Source of the DNA: an uncultured Clostridia bacterium
GTDB taxonomy: Bacteria; Bacillota; Clostridia; Oscillospirales; Acutalibacteraceae
NCBI GenBank assembly: GCA_944384905.1
Contig: CALWVE010000038.1
Coordinates: 1 to 64,000 of the forward strand
Direction of reading: 5' to 3'
Length of the DNA: 64,000 bases
A model generated the notes under the pieces. The model had not been told where the DNA came from. It saw only the letters and a list, made by a program, of their open reading frames with translations, and ran no database searches. Every line of letters starts with the position of its first letter. The stretch's first letter is position 1. Both the position numbers and the translations under genes were made by a program. Shown piece after piece: positions 37,572 to 45,386 of the stretch.

Positions 37572-40500
37572 TTATTTCAGCTTGATCGTGACGATCTCGA
37601 AGTTCTTTACCGGAACGGAAACAACGCCGTTTTCTACGGGGAGTTCTTCCAGCTCGTTTTCGAGCAGATCGCACAGGACAGCGCGTGTGCAATCAAAGCC
37701 GGGAGTCAGCTTAGCGGTCGTGCGGCGGTCGAATGCATCGTACATACGCACAACCGTGCCGTCGCCGTTATAGGCGCGCTTTACGGTGTCGATCACCACG
37801 TTCGGCGCATCGCAGGTCAGCAGGCTGAAGCATTCGGGCAGCTTGCCGGTCTGGGCGGCAACCGGTTCGGCCACAGCGGGCACGTTTAGGCAGTAAGCCT
37901 CGTGTACGGTGGCGGTGCGGTAATCGCCGGCGTGCGGCAGCAGGGAATAGGTAAACGCATGAGCGCCCTTGTCGGCCTGCGGGTTCGGCTCGGTACCGCA
38001 TTTGAGCAGCGTGATCTTCATCGTGCTGCCTTCGGCGTTGAAGCCGTATTTGCTTTCGCTTAAGATACTCACGCCGTAGCCGTCTTCGGAAATATCGGCC
38101 CATTTGTGTGCGCAGACTTCGAATTTGGCCTGATCCCAGCTTGTGTTTTCATGCGTCGGGCGTTCCAGATTACCAAACTGGATTTCGTATGTGGCGCGGT
38201 TAGCATGTACATCCACCGGGAAGGCGGCCTTCATAAGCATATGCTCTTCGTGCCAATCGAGGTTCGTCTCGAAATCGATGCGGTCGTTTTCGGTGTAGAG
38301 CCACATTGTCTGGCTGATCGTGGAGGAGAGGAACTTGCGCTCAATCTTCAAACCGGCGCGGGCACCGTCCGTTACGGCCGTAATGGTGGCCGGGGTATCG
38401 AGTACGGTTTTCTTCTGCTTGTAGTAGTTGGTGATTTCCCAGTTGTCGTACTGGCGCGGGAAGTCCTCGAAAATCTGAATCTCATTGCCCTTCTGGCCAT
38501 CCAGCAGCACTTCACGGTTGAAGCGCTTGTCGAACAGGCGCACGATGCGTCCGGCTTCGTCGAGCGTAACGATATAAGCATGGTTTTCTACTGTGAGGCC
38601 GTTTACCTGCACGCCGCAGACAGGCGCGGTCTGCGGGATTACAGCCCAGCCCAGCGCGGGAATTTCGGGCGTTTCAACCGTCTGGCCGTTAACCTTTACC
38701 TGTGCCTTGCGGGCAAAGCCGAGCGGATTATATACAAACGTGCCGCCGTTCGTGGTGACATTGTTCTTGAGTGCAGCAATCTTTTCGCCGCAGACGGCAT
38801 CCGTCGTGGCCAGCACGCCGGCGTATTCCTTATCGGAATCCTCGTAAACCTCAAAGATGGAGGAACCGGGGATGATGTCGTGGAACTGGTTGCGCAGAAC
38901 GACTTCCCAGGCGTGATACAGCTCGCCGTCGTGCGTGGCGCCGCCGTTGAGCAGGGCGTCGGTTGCACACAGCTTTTCGGCCTGCTGCAGGGCGAATTCG
39001 CTCTTGCGGTTGTTCTTTTTGTTCTTCGCCATGGAAGTATAGGTGCCGCGGTGGAATTCCAGATACAGCTCGCCTACCCAGCGCGGCATACGCTGCAGCA
39101 GTTCGGCGTTTTTGGTAAAGTTTTCGCGGGCGTGGTTCAGCCAATCGGCGGAATTGCTCATGCAGGCGCGCGGCAGACCGGGCAGACCATACTGCAAACG
39201 GCGGAAACGTTCCAGCATTTCGCGGGTCGGGCCGCCGCCGCCGTCTCCGTAACCAAACGTGATGACGGCCTCGTCGTTGTATTCTTTCTGCTGATAACGG
39301 TTCCAGGTACCCAAGACCATGTCGGGGGTCAGGTCGCCGTTATAGGTGGTGAAGTTGGTGATTTCACCGTTCGGTTTGGCGTCCTGTGCCGTGATGAAGT
39401 TTGTGAACACTTCGGTGCCGTCGATACCCTGCCACATAAACGTGTCGTAGGGGAGGGTATTGGCTTCGTTCCAGCTGATTTTGGAGGTGACGAAGTTATC
39501 CACACCGCTCTTTTTCAGAATCTGCGGCATGGCGGCGCTGTAGCCGAATACGTCGGGCAGCCACAGGGTTTTGCTGTCCACATCAAATTCGTCTTTCATA
39601 AACTTCTTGCCGTGAACAATCTGGCGCACCAGGCTTTCGCCGCTGGTCAGGTTGCAGTCGGCTTCCAGCCACATGGCGCCTTCGGCTTCCCAGCGGCCGG
39701 CTTTGATCATTTCCTTGATCTCTTCATACAAAGCCGGGTCTTCTTCTTTTACATACTGATACAGCTGCGGCTGCGAAGACATGAAAATATATTCGGGGTA
39801 GCGGCGCATCAGTTCGATCACCGTGGCAAAGCTGCGCTGCGATTTTTCAACAGTCTGGGCCAGTGTCCAGCGCCAGGCCACGTCGATATGCGTGTGGCCG
39901 ATGCAGCGGACGGTGACATCGCTTTTGCCGCAGAGCTTTTCATAAAATTCTTTCTGTAAGTAATCGCAGGCGTTTTCAAGTCCCTGATAGAAGGCTTCGG
40001 AGTATTCCGGCCACATGACGAGCCGGTTGGCGGCCTGCTCCAGGCACTTCATGGTTTCTACATACTCGCGGCTGTTCTTCTGCAGCAAACGAGTGCCCTG
40101 CAGCGGTACGCTCAAGTCGTAGTACGTCTTTTCGATGCGATCGTCGAGATACACCAGCGACGGGGTAAACTCAATGGCAATATCGATCATGCCGATGTAG
40201 AAATATAGATACAGGTCAACGTCCTCGCCGGGCGTGAGCTGCATCATATTGTGGTTGATGTCCATGCCCTGCACAGTGCGGCCGTTTACATACAGCAGCG
40301 CCTGCGGGTTGCAGGCATCCCAGTTGCCCAGCTTGCCGGTCATCAGGCGGAAATAAGGCGTTTTGCCTTCCTGAGCCTGGGGAGCGGTGAAATGCATATG
40401 GAACCAAAGATGGCCGTCCTTGCCGGAAACGCGGCTGCCGGGGGTAAACGGCTGCCAGCCTTCGGCGGGCGGGGTGCAGCCCTTTTTGTAACCGCAGGGC

Positions 40501-40595
40501 ACGCATTCCATCGGGCCGATTTCTCCGGCTGGGGTCATGCAGAGGGATTCCAGTTTCTTACACAAAATGTCTACTTTTTCAAAAAGAAAATCCAT
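37572..40595 (-). CDS. Alpha-mannosidase (GH38)
   Basis: A 1007-residue cytoplasmic retaining alpha-mannosidase. The catalytic domain begins near residue 240 with the zinc-site motif GHTHIDVAWRW; the nucleophile Asp lies in LWLPDVFGYSAAMPQ, and FGYGDGGGGPT is also present. Beta-sandwich domains make up the C-terminal half. It has no signal peptide, so it acts on imported mannosides or oligosaccharides. The ATG following GGAGGAG is used; 16 upstream in-frame codons are rejected. It has its own promoter and a terminator. Confidence 0.92.
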   Translation of the reverse strand: MDFLFEKVDILCKKLESLCMTPAGEIGPMECVPCGYKKGCTPPAEGWQPFTPGSRVSGKDGHLWFHMHFTAPQAQEGKTPYFRLMTGKLGNWDACNPQALLYVNGRTVQGMDINHNMMQLTPGEDVDLYLYFYIGMIDIAIEFTPSLVYLDDRIEKTYYDLSVPLQGTRLLQKNSREYVETMKCLEQAANRLVMWPEYSEAFYQGLENACDYLQKEFYEKLCGKSDVTVRCIGHTHIDVAWRWTLAQTVEKSQRSFATVIELMRRYPEYIFMSSQPQLYQYVKEEDPALYEEIKEMIKAGRWEAEGAMWLEADCNLTSGESLVRQIVHGKKFMKDEFDVDSKTLWLPDVFGYSAAMPQILKKSGVDNFVTSKISWNEANTLPYDTFMWQGIDGTEVFTNFITAQDAKPNGEITNFTTYNGDLTPDMVLGTWNRYQQKEYNDEAVITFGYGDGGGGPTREMLERFRRLQYGLPGLPRACMSNSADWLNHARENFTKNAELLQRMPRWVGELYLEFHRGTYTSMAKNKKNNRKSEFALQQAEKLCATDALLNGGATHDGELYHAWEVVLRNQFHDIIPGSSIFEVYEDSDKEYAGVLATTDAVCGEKIAALKNNVTTNGGTFVYNPLGFARKAQVKVNGQTVETPEIPALGWAVIPQTAPVCGVQVNGLTVENHAYIVTLDEAGRIVRLFDKRFNREVLLDGQKGNEIQIFEDFPRQYDNWEITNYYKQKKTVLDTPATITAVTDGARAGLKIERKFLSSTISQTMWLYTENDRIDFETNLDWHEEHMLMKAAFPVDVHANRATYEIQFGNLERPTHENTSWDQAKFEVCAHKWADISEDGYGVSILSESKYGFNAEGSTMKITLLKCGTEPNPQADKGAHAFTYSLLPHAGDYRTATVHEAYCLNVPAVAEPVAAQTGKLPECFSLLTCDAPNVVIDTVKRAYNGDGTVVRMYDAFDRRTTAKLTPGFDCTRAVLCDLLENELEELPVENGVVSVPVKNFEIVTIKLK

Positions 40596-40641
40596 AGGCG
40601 TTCTCCTCCTGCCGCCTAAGGCGGCTTTGCATTCTGTGGCC

Positions 40642-40670
40642 ATTATAGCCGATTTTTAAGCGAGCTGCAA
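40642..40670 (-). promoter_or_regulatory. Promoter of the alpha-mannosidase gene
   Basis: On the minus strand: TTGCAG, 17 bases, TATAAT, about 45 bp upstream of the start codon. Confidence 0.7.
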
Positions 40671-40749
40671 TAAAAAAGAAGGGATCTACAGCAAAAAAAT
40701 ATCCAAAAAAGAGCAAAATAAAAAAAGCAAAAAAATTTAAAAAAACCTA

Positions 40750-40778
40750 TTGACAAAACAGCATGGGTTTCGTATAAT
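40750..40778 (+). promoter_or_regulatory. tRNA operon promoter
   Basis: TTGACA, 17 bases, TATAAT, preceded by an A-rich stretch that resembles an UP element. It is 45 bp before the first tRNA. Confidence 0.9.
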
Positions 40779-40822
40779 ATAAAAGCTTCTTGTGAAGAAG
40801 ATGCCAGATCGAATGGCGATAT

Positions 40823-40899
40823 GGCGGGATAGCTCAGTTGGCTAGAGCATTCGGTTCATACCCGGAGTGTCGAGGGTTCAAATCCCCCTCCCGCTACCA
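40823..40899 (+). tRNA. tRNA-Met (CAU)
   Basis: 77 bases with encoded CCA. The loop TTCATAC gives anticodon CAU. The acceptor stem GGCGGGA/TCCCGCT starts with a G-U pair, so this is an elongator-type Met tRNA; a lysidine-modified Ile tRNA cannot be wholly excluded. Confidence 0.93.
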
Positions 40900-40967
40900 A
40901 TTCCGAATGAACCGGCAGCGTGGTTCCTTTTTCGTTTTCATTCTTTGCGGTTTACCGCAAAAGATAT

Positions 40968-41042
40968 GGCCCGGTGGTCAAGCGGTTAAGACACCGCCCT
41001 TTCACGGCGGTAACACGAGTTCGATTCTCGTCCGGGTCACCA
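40968..41042 (+). tRNA. tRNA-Glu (UUC)
   Basis: 75 bases with encoded CCA. The loop TTTCACG gives anticodon UUC, and acceptor stem GGCCCGG/CCGGGTC folds normally. Confidence 0.95.
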
Positions 41043-41088
41043 ACTTAACGATGACGGACCTCGCTGCTTTTTCATTTTCGGATGTTCT

Positions 41089-41165
41089 GGAGGCATAGCT
41101 CAGCTGGTTAGAGCGTTCGCTTCACACGCGAGAGGTCCTGGGTTCGAGTCCCCGTGTCTCCACCA
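41089..41165 (+). tRNA. tRNA-Val (CAC)
   Basis: 77 bases with encoded CCA. The loop TTCACAC gives anticodon CAC, and acceptor GGAGGCA/TGTCTCC has one G-U pair. Confidence 0.94.
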
Positions 41166-41172
41166 AGCAAAG

Positions 41173-41205
41173 CCGCAATTCCGATTGATTCGGGATTGCG
41201 GTTTT
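41173..41205 (+). terminator. tRNA operon terminator
   Basis: A 10-bp stem CCGCAATTCC/GGGATTGCGG (one G-U pair) followed by TTTTTATTTTT. Confidence 0.88.
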
Positions 41206-41264
41206 TATTTTTGCAAATTAAAATTTTGGAGAGAGACAAGTCGAAAAAACGTAAAATTTACCTT

Positions 41265-41369
41265 GCGTTTCGGTTTGGGCTATGCTATACTGCTTTTGAA
41301 AGGCAGGTGGATGACATGAAATTCAATCGACCGATTCGGGAATTCTGTCATTCGCGGTGCGCCGTTTAA
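41265..41369 (+). promoter_or_regulatory. Promoter and 17-residue leader peptide upstream of the acetyltransferase gene
   Basis: TTGCGT, 17 bases, TATACT (extended TGC) near 41265-41293. Then, after AGGTGG, comes a small frame at 41316-41369 encoding MKFNRPIREFCHSRCAV. A terminator hairpin follows 30 bp after its stop and before the acetyltransferase. The order promoter, short frame, terminator, gene suggests translation-controlled attenuation. Confidence 0.55.
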
Positions 41370-41380
41370 TAGGCTTTTGC

Positions 41381-41436
41381 TTTGTATGACAAAATTGGAA
41401 GTGTTCCCGAAACCGGGAACACTTTTTTCATACAAA
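41381..41436 (+). terminator. Leader terminator (possible attenuator)
   Basis: A stem AGTGTTCCC/GGGAACACT with a T-run (to 41428) lies within an outer pairing TTTGTATGA/TCATACAAA. The outer right arm ends on the ribosome site of the acetyltransferase. Confidence 0.7.
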
Positions 41437-41447
41437 GGAGACTTTCT

Positions 41448-41915
41448 ATGACGTATACGGATCTGTTTATTCAGGATTTCAGCGACGCGGCTTTTCAGCA
41501 GGCTTTCCGGCTCTATTTTGCGGAAATGGGCGTGGAGGTAAAAGAAGAACAGTGGCCCGCCTTATTCGAGCAAATGACCAGCGAGGGCCGTAACGCCGCC
41601 TATGTGCGTCTTTCGCCCGCGGGCGAGGTCATCGGGTTTATTCAATTTACGATGATTGAACTAACCAACTGGTTTTTCAACTGGCCGATGGGGTTTGTCC
41701 GCGAATTTTGGGTAAGCCCATCTGAGCGTGGGCAAGGTCACGGCAAAGATTTGCTGCAAATGGCGGAAGCATATTTCGCCGCGCAGGGTGCGGCGCGCTC
41801 GATTCTCACAACCGACTCGGCCGAGGCTTTTTATCTGCACTGCGGCTATCGAAAAGCGCCCGATATTGCCGCAAAAAATAACGACATTGTATTGTTGAAA
41901 GATTTAAATCTGTAA
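41448..41915 (+). CDS. GNAT-family N-acetyltransferase
   Basis: A 155-residue acetyl-CoA-dependent transferase. The acetyl-CoA pyrophosphate-binding loop lies in EFWVSPSERGQGHGKDLLQMAEAYF and is followed by the C-terminal FYLHCGYRKA segment typical of the fold. The substrate is unknown, and resistance to a small molecule is one possibility given the attenuator-like leader. The ATG follows AAAGGAG by 7 bases; an in-frame Met 22 codons upstream lies before the terminator hairpin and is rejected. Confidence 0.8.
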   Translation: MTYTDLFIQDFSDAAFQQAFRLYFAEMGVEVKEEQWPALFEQMTSEGRNAAYVRLSPAGEVIGFIQFTMIELTNWFFNWPMGFVREFWVSPSERGQGHGKDLLQMAEAYFAAQGAARSILTTDSAEAFYLHCGYRKAPDIAAKNNDIVLLKDLNL

Positions 41916-41921
41916 AAGCAA

Positions 41922-41960
41922 AACCCGCAGCGGCCAAAAGGCTTCTGCGGGTTCTTTTTT
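41922..41960 (+). terminator. Terminator after the acetyltransferase gene
   Basis: Stem AACCCGCAG/CTGCGGGTT with inner GGCC/GGCT pairing, then CTTTTTT. Confidence 0.85.
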
Positions 41961-41970
41961 AGTACAAAAA

Positions 41971-41997
41971 TCCCCTGTCCGATAAACGGACAGGGGA
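41971..41997 (-). terminator. uxuB terminator
   Basis: An 11-bp perfect stem TCCCCTGTCCG/CGGACAGGGGA just after the uxuB stop codon, followed on the minus strand by TTTTTG. Confidence 0.88.
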
Positions 41998-42010
41998 TAA
42001 AAGATTCAAA

Positions 42011-43588
42011 TTAGGCGTTGACGGTTTCGTGCAGCGTCTTGCGGACGGCGCCCGGACCGGCAACCAGACGGCGCAGATAAGCCGTTACGGTGTCGGCGAT
42101 ACCAGCCTTGTACAGGTTGATGCCGAACAGCGTTTCGTTCTCATACAGCGGACGCAGGCCTTCGGCGTCGAAATCGGTTTCGCCCAGCTTCAGGAAGCTG
42201 ATGATCGGATCGACTTCAACCAACATCGGGTCGGGGCTGCGTTCGAACACGTTGCCGTTGTCATCCACACCCATGGCATAGCGGATCCAGCCAGCCAGGA
42301 CCAGCGGGATGCACTTGAGCGAATGCACGTCCAGATCGTCGCGGGCGATATAAGCCTTAATGGTTTCGCCGAAGCGGATGGAAAGCTTCTGAGACGTATC
42401 GGTGGCAATACGCTGGGGCGTGTCGGGCATAAAGGGGTTGGGCAGGCGGACATTCACAACCGTGTCGATAAATTCGATCGGCTTGATGATGCCGGGATCG
42501 ACCACAACGGGCATGCCTTCTACATAGCCAATCGTCTTGATGAACTTCATGATGTCTTCATCCTGCGTTTCGCCGCAGATGGAGGTATGGCCCAGCATGC
42601 AGCCAAATACGGACATGGCCGTGTGCAGCGGGTTCAGGCAGGTGCAAACCTTCATGCGCTCTACCTTGTCTACGGTTTCGCGATCGGTAAAGATGAAGCC
42701 GGCTTCTTCCAGCGGCGGGCGGCCGTTCGGGAAATCGTCTTCCATGATGAGGTATTCGGTTTCTTCCGCATTGACAAACGGAGCGGTGAAGGAATGCTTT
42801 TCAGTGGTGATCGTTTCCACGTCTTCAAAGCCGGATTCCTTGAGCATTTCGCTGACGCGGGCGTCCGGACGCGGGGTGATCTTGTCGATCATGGTCCAGG
42901 GGAAGGAAACCTTCTTGGGATCGTTCAGATACTCGAGGAAGCACTTGCACACAAAGCCCTTTTCGACCCAGGCTTCGGCCATAGCCAGAACACCGGCCTT
43001 GATCTTGTCGCCGTTGTGAGAGCAGTTATCGGTGCTCACGATGGCGATCGGGGCGGCGCAGGCAGTAAAGCGCTTGTAGAGCAGCAGGGCGGTTTTGCCG
43101 ATCACGCTGATCGGAGCGTCCATGGACTGCATGTCGGCCTGTCCATCGCGACCTGCTACGGAATAGCCCTTTTCGGTTACGGTGTAGGTAACCAGCTGCA
43201 GGGAGGGCTTTTCAAAAGCGGCAACCAGTTTGGCCCAGTCTGCGCTGGCGCAGTCGGCCTGCCAGCTATCGGCTACGCTGGCCACTACGTTCTTTTCGAT
43301 GGTGCCGTCGGATTTTAGCACAACGAGCAGGCTCAGGTTATCATAGGGCTTGTAAGCCTTTTCGATGATTTCGCCGTCAAAGCTTTCGGCCACGATAACG
43401 CCCTTGTCGTAGGCGCCTTTGTTGAGTACGCGATCCAGACCGGCGGCGTGGAACGCACGGAAAATGTTACCCGCGCCAAAGTGAATCCAGGTGGGATTCT
43501 CCAGCGTACGGGCGCGCATCGCTTCCACGTCGTACTGCGGCGTGGTGTAGCCCGGGAAAGAACCGGACTTCATATCGATCAGCTTCAA
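42011..43588 (-). CDS. uxuB: Fructuronate reductase / mannitol dehydrogenase family (TTG start)
   Basis: A 525-residue polyol-specific long-chain dehydrogenase that most likely interconverts D-fructuronate and D-mannonate with NADH, feeding UxuA. The N-terminal nucleotide-binding region reads WIHFGAGNIFRAFHAA, and the family's catalytic Lys/Asn/His pattern is KVCTCLNPLH. No good ATG has a ribosome site; a TTG (giving MKLIDMKSGSFPGYT) lies 10 bases after AAAGGAG and is preferred over an ATG 5 codons later. Mannitol or tagaturonate dehydrogenase are alternatives. It has its own promoter. Confidence 0.85.
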   Translation of the reverse strand: MKLIDMKSGSFPGYTTPQYDVEAMRARTLENPTWIHFGAGNIFRAFHAAGLDRVLNKGAYDKGVIVAESFDGEIIEKAYKPYDNLSLLVVLKSDGTIEKNVVASVADSWQADCASADWAKLVAAFEKPSLQLVTYTVTEKGYSVAGRDGQADMQSMDAPISVIGKTALLLYKRFTACAAPIAIVSTDNCSHNGDKIKAGVLAMAEAWVEKGFVCKCFLEYLNDPKKVSFPWTMIDKITPRPDARVSEMLKESGFEDVETITTEKHSFTAPFVNAEETEYLIMEDDFPNGRPPLEEAGFIFTDRETVDKVERMKVCTCLNPLHTAMSVFGCMLGHTSICGETQDEDIMKFIKTIGYVEGMPVVVDPGIIKPIEFIDTVVNVRLPNPFMPDTPQRIATDTSQKLSIRFGETIKAYIARDDLDVHSLKCIPLVLAGWIRYAMGVDDNGNVFERSPDPMLVEVDPIISFLKLGETDFDAEGLRPLYENETLFGINLYKAGIADTVTAYLRRLVAGPGAVRKTLHETVNA

Positions 43589-43616
43589 AGTAAACACGCT
43601 CCTTTGTATAAATTCA

Positions 43617-43631
43617 CAGAATCGTTTTCTG
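43617..43631. promoter_or_regulatory. Possible operator in the uxuB leader
   Basis: CAGAATCGTTTTCTG: a CAGAA/TTCTG inverted repeat about 22 bp downstream of the -10. The AANCG centre recalls LacI/CcpA-type sites, but the match to a cre box is partial. Confidence 0.35.
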
Positions 43632-43652
43632 CAGGCAAAATATTTCAAATAC

Positions 43653-43681
43653 ATTATACACCGCGTCCTGTAAAAAATCAA
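43653..43681 (-). promoter_or_regulatory. uxuB promoter
   Basis: On the minus strand: TTGATT, 17 bases, TATAAT with an extended TG. Confidence 0.7.
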
Positions 43682-43711
43682 CAAAAGTTAATTTTTTCGC
43701 AATACCTTGGG

Positions 43712-43920
43712 CGGGGAACCCCCGCCGGTGAGTCGCGGGTCGCTCGGCGGCGAACCGCCGCAGGATACTTCGCGGATAGGCTAAGATCAATTTAATAGAC
43801 AAAGTCACGCGGCAGAAGCTTAATGTACAAACGAAAAAGGTTTTACTCGATCTTTTTCAAAAAATCGTGGGGCGAAGGGGCGAAGTCCCTCCCGCTCTCC
43901 GCAGCGGACGAAACTCTTTT
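43712..43920 (-). repeat. Hairpin-chain repeat R9 (hybrid copy)
   Basis: Tail (GTGAGTCGCGGGTCGCTC, GCGGCGAACCGCCGC, AT core, ACGCGGCAGAAGC, TGTACAAACG), then CGATCTTTTTC/AAAAAATCG and GGGGCGAA-type hairpins. The third hairpin has arms GCTCTC and GCGGACG, each from a different version, so its pairing is broken. It sits upstream of uxuB and downstream of the XRE gene. Confidence 0.85.
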
Positions 43921-43961
43921 GCCTCAAAAACAAAACCACCGGAAGAATTTCCGATGGTTGT

Positions 43962-44183
43962 TTAACGGTTTATTTGAGGGTTGTCGGTGCGCTCCAGCAG
44001 ATAATCGACGCTTACATGATATAAATCGCCCAGCCGGCATAAAATTTGCGGCGGGACCATGCGCTGGCCGCTTTCGTAATAGGCGTAGGTGCGCTGCGGC
44101 ACGTTGATTTTTTCGCCGACCTGTGCTTGCGTCAGATCATGATCTTCGCGCAGTTCGCGGATGCGTTTGTACTTCAAATCCAT
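43962..44183 (-). CDS. XRE-family transcriptional regulator
   Basis: A 73-residue protein that is almost entirely one Cro/CI-type helix-turn-helix (RIRELREDHDLTQAQVGEKI, VPQRTYAYYESGQRMVPP, LYHVSVDYLLERTD). It probably represses its own promoter and that of the divergent Cys-rich gene through the two similar sites between them. The ATG is preferred over a TTG two codons upstream; the ribosome site is weak. Confidence 0.8.
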   Translation of the reverse strand: MDLKYKRIRELREDHDLTQAQVGEKINVPQRTYAYYESGQRMVPPQILCRLGDLYHVSVDYLLERTDNPQINR

Positions 44184-44202
44184 CACCAAAATCAGTATAC
44201 GC

Positions 44203-44242
44203 GGAACAATTTGTTCTATTGATTTTTAGAATGTTTTGTTCT
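44203..44242. promoter_or_regulatory. Two candidate XRE operators
   Basis: GGAACAATTTGTTCT (44203-44217) and AGAATGTTTTGTTCT (44228-44242) share the pattern AGAACAAA-N3-TTCT on the minus strand, with centres 25 bp apart. They lie in the XRE promoter region (TATACT at about 44195-44200) and upstream of the divergent gene. Confidence 0.5.
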
Positions 44243-44280
44243 AAAATAAGAGATATAAAAATAGTTTTGAGGTATGTAAA

Positions 44281-44499
44281 ATGATTTTGGATATTACCGG
44301 AATTCCTCTGTTTCCGGGAAATTATGGACACGATTGCCTTGGTAACGGAGAAAAAATAGACGAACAAGGAAATCTTATCCCTTGCTGTTGTGACGAATGC
44401 GATTATATGCAGTGCTGTCTTGAATCACATCTACAAGATTTGTGCAGAACTTGTACGGATGAACATTGTCCGAGATCTCAATATTCAAGCTACAAATGA
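44281..44499 (+). CDS. Small Cys-rich protein of unknown function
   Basis: A 72-residue protein with ten cysteines (19, 35-37, 40, 45, 46, 55, 58, 63), including IPCCCDECDYMQCC and CRTCTDEHC. The spacing suggests metal or Fe-S binding, or disulfides. There is no signal peptide. Codon use is more AT-rich than the neighbours, and the ribosome site is GAGG only. It is divergent from the XRE regulator, and the pair may be recently acquired. I do not recognise the family. Confidence 0.6.
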   Translation: MILDITGIPLFPGNYGHDCLGNGEKIDEQGNLIPCCCDECDYMQCCLESHLQDLCRTCTDEHCPRSQYSSYK

Positions 44500-44536
44500 A
44501 TATTGAGCGGGCTTGGCTAATTTCAGTTACTTTCTA

Positions 44537-44565
44537 TTGATTGTTCTTTCTGAAAAATCTATACT
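44537..44565 (+). promoter_or_regulatory. Promoter of the membrane-anchored protein gene
   Basis: TTGATT, 17 bases, TATACT, about 50 bp upstream of the start. Confidence 0.65.
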
Positions 44566-44618
44566 AGAATTACAGAGGTTTTTGAAAACTTGCCTGATTT
44601 TGTCGGGGAGGGATTTTT

Positions 44619-45269
44619 ATGAGAAAAAGCAAGAAATGCCTGATCGTGCTTTGTTCACTGGGATTCGTATGCATTTTGGCGTGCGGCGGTTGGTTTGGCT
44701 GGCAGACTGCGTCCGATCCCGACCGGCTGGATTATTCTCAAAATGTTAATCCCTATGAGCCGCTCACACCGCCTGCACTGGCTTCCATTCTTACGCCAAG
44801 AGACATGGAGGCTGTTATGCTGTTGTCTGATGAAATCGTTTTAGCCCGTGCGGTGGGGTCAACGTATCAAAAAACTTTTTCTTTTGAAAAAGACGGCAGT
44901 ATGCCCGAGCTGGAAGAAAAAACGCCGGGCAACCTGCTGTATACCACCCGGGAAATCACGCCCATGGAAGTGGTAAAAAGCTTCGGAGGCAGCCTGCAGG
45001 CCGGAGATTCATTTGATTTTGTGGTATATGAAGGTTTTTTAGGCGGCTTCCCGCAGATGGAGCCCGGCGACACCTATTTGCTGATGCTGGAAGAAAAGGA
45101 GGGCGTCGGCTACTGCGCGCCGGCATTCAGTTTTAGCTTCTTTTATTTTTCGGAAGAGGAAAAGGTGTACCCGTCTACGGATGCTTCGGTTTATAAAAAA
45201 TATACGGGTATGCCGGTTGGTGAATTTGAGCGCGTGATTCGAAAACATTGGAGCGGCCGTGCTGACTGA
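44619..45269 (+). CDS. Membrane-anchored extracellular protein of unknown function
   Basis: A 216-residue protein with an N-terminal hydrophobic segment (about 7-29, with a Cys but no clear lipobox). A soluble domain of mixed alpha/beta character follows, with ITPMEVVKSFGGSLQAGDSFDFVVYEG and EPGDTYLLMLEEKEG. This pattern resembles small exported domains that are common in Clostridia with no assigned role. A GGGGAGGG site precedes the ATG. Terminators or promoters on both sides suggest a single-gene unit. Confidence 0.6.
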   Translation: MRKSKKCLIVLCSLGFVCILACGGWFGWQTASDPDRLDYSQNVNPYEPLTPPALASILTPRDMEAVMLLSDEIVLARAVGSTYQKTFSFEKDGSMPELEEKTPGNLLYTTREITPMEVVKSFGGSLQAGDSFDFVVYEGFLGGFPQMEPGDTYLLMLEEKEGVGYCAPAFSFSFFYFSEEEKVYPSTDASVYKKYTGMPVGEFERVIRKHWSGRAD

Positions 45270-45281
45270 AACACAATTTTG

Positions 45282-45309
45282 ACCCGGGGAGGGAAACTCT
45301 GCCCCGGGT
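45282..45309 (+). terminator. Terminator after the membrane-anchored protein gene
   Basis: An 8-bp stem ACCCGGGG/CCCCGGGT followed by TTTGCC. Confidence 0.8.
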
Positions 45310-45332
45310 TTTGCCTTGCGTGCAGATTTTCC

Positions 45333-45361
45333 TTGCAATTTGTGCCGTTCTTTTCTATAAT
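45333..45361 (+). promoter_or_regulatory. Promoter of the Nudix gene
   Basis: TTGCAA, 17 bases, TATAAT. An in-frame ATG overlaps the -10 and so cannot be the start. Confidence 0.75.
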
Positions 45362-45386
45362 GGTAAGTACCGTGCTGCGGGAATTT

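Noticed and set aside
41154..41369. A 71-codon frame starting in the tRNA-Val 3' end
   Set aside because: It begins inside the tRNA, crosses its terminator and the next promoter; only its last 17 codons, with their own start, are plausible.
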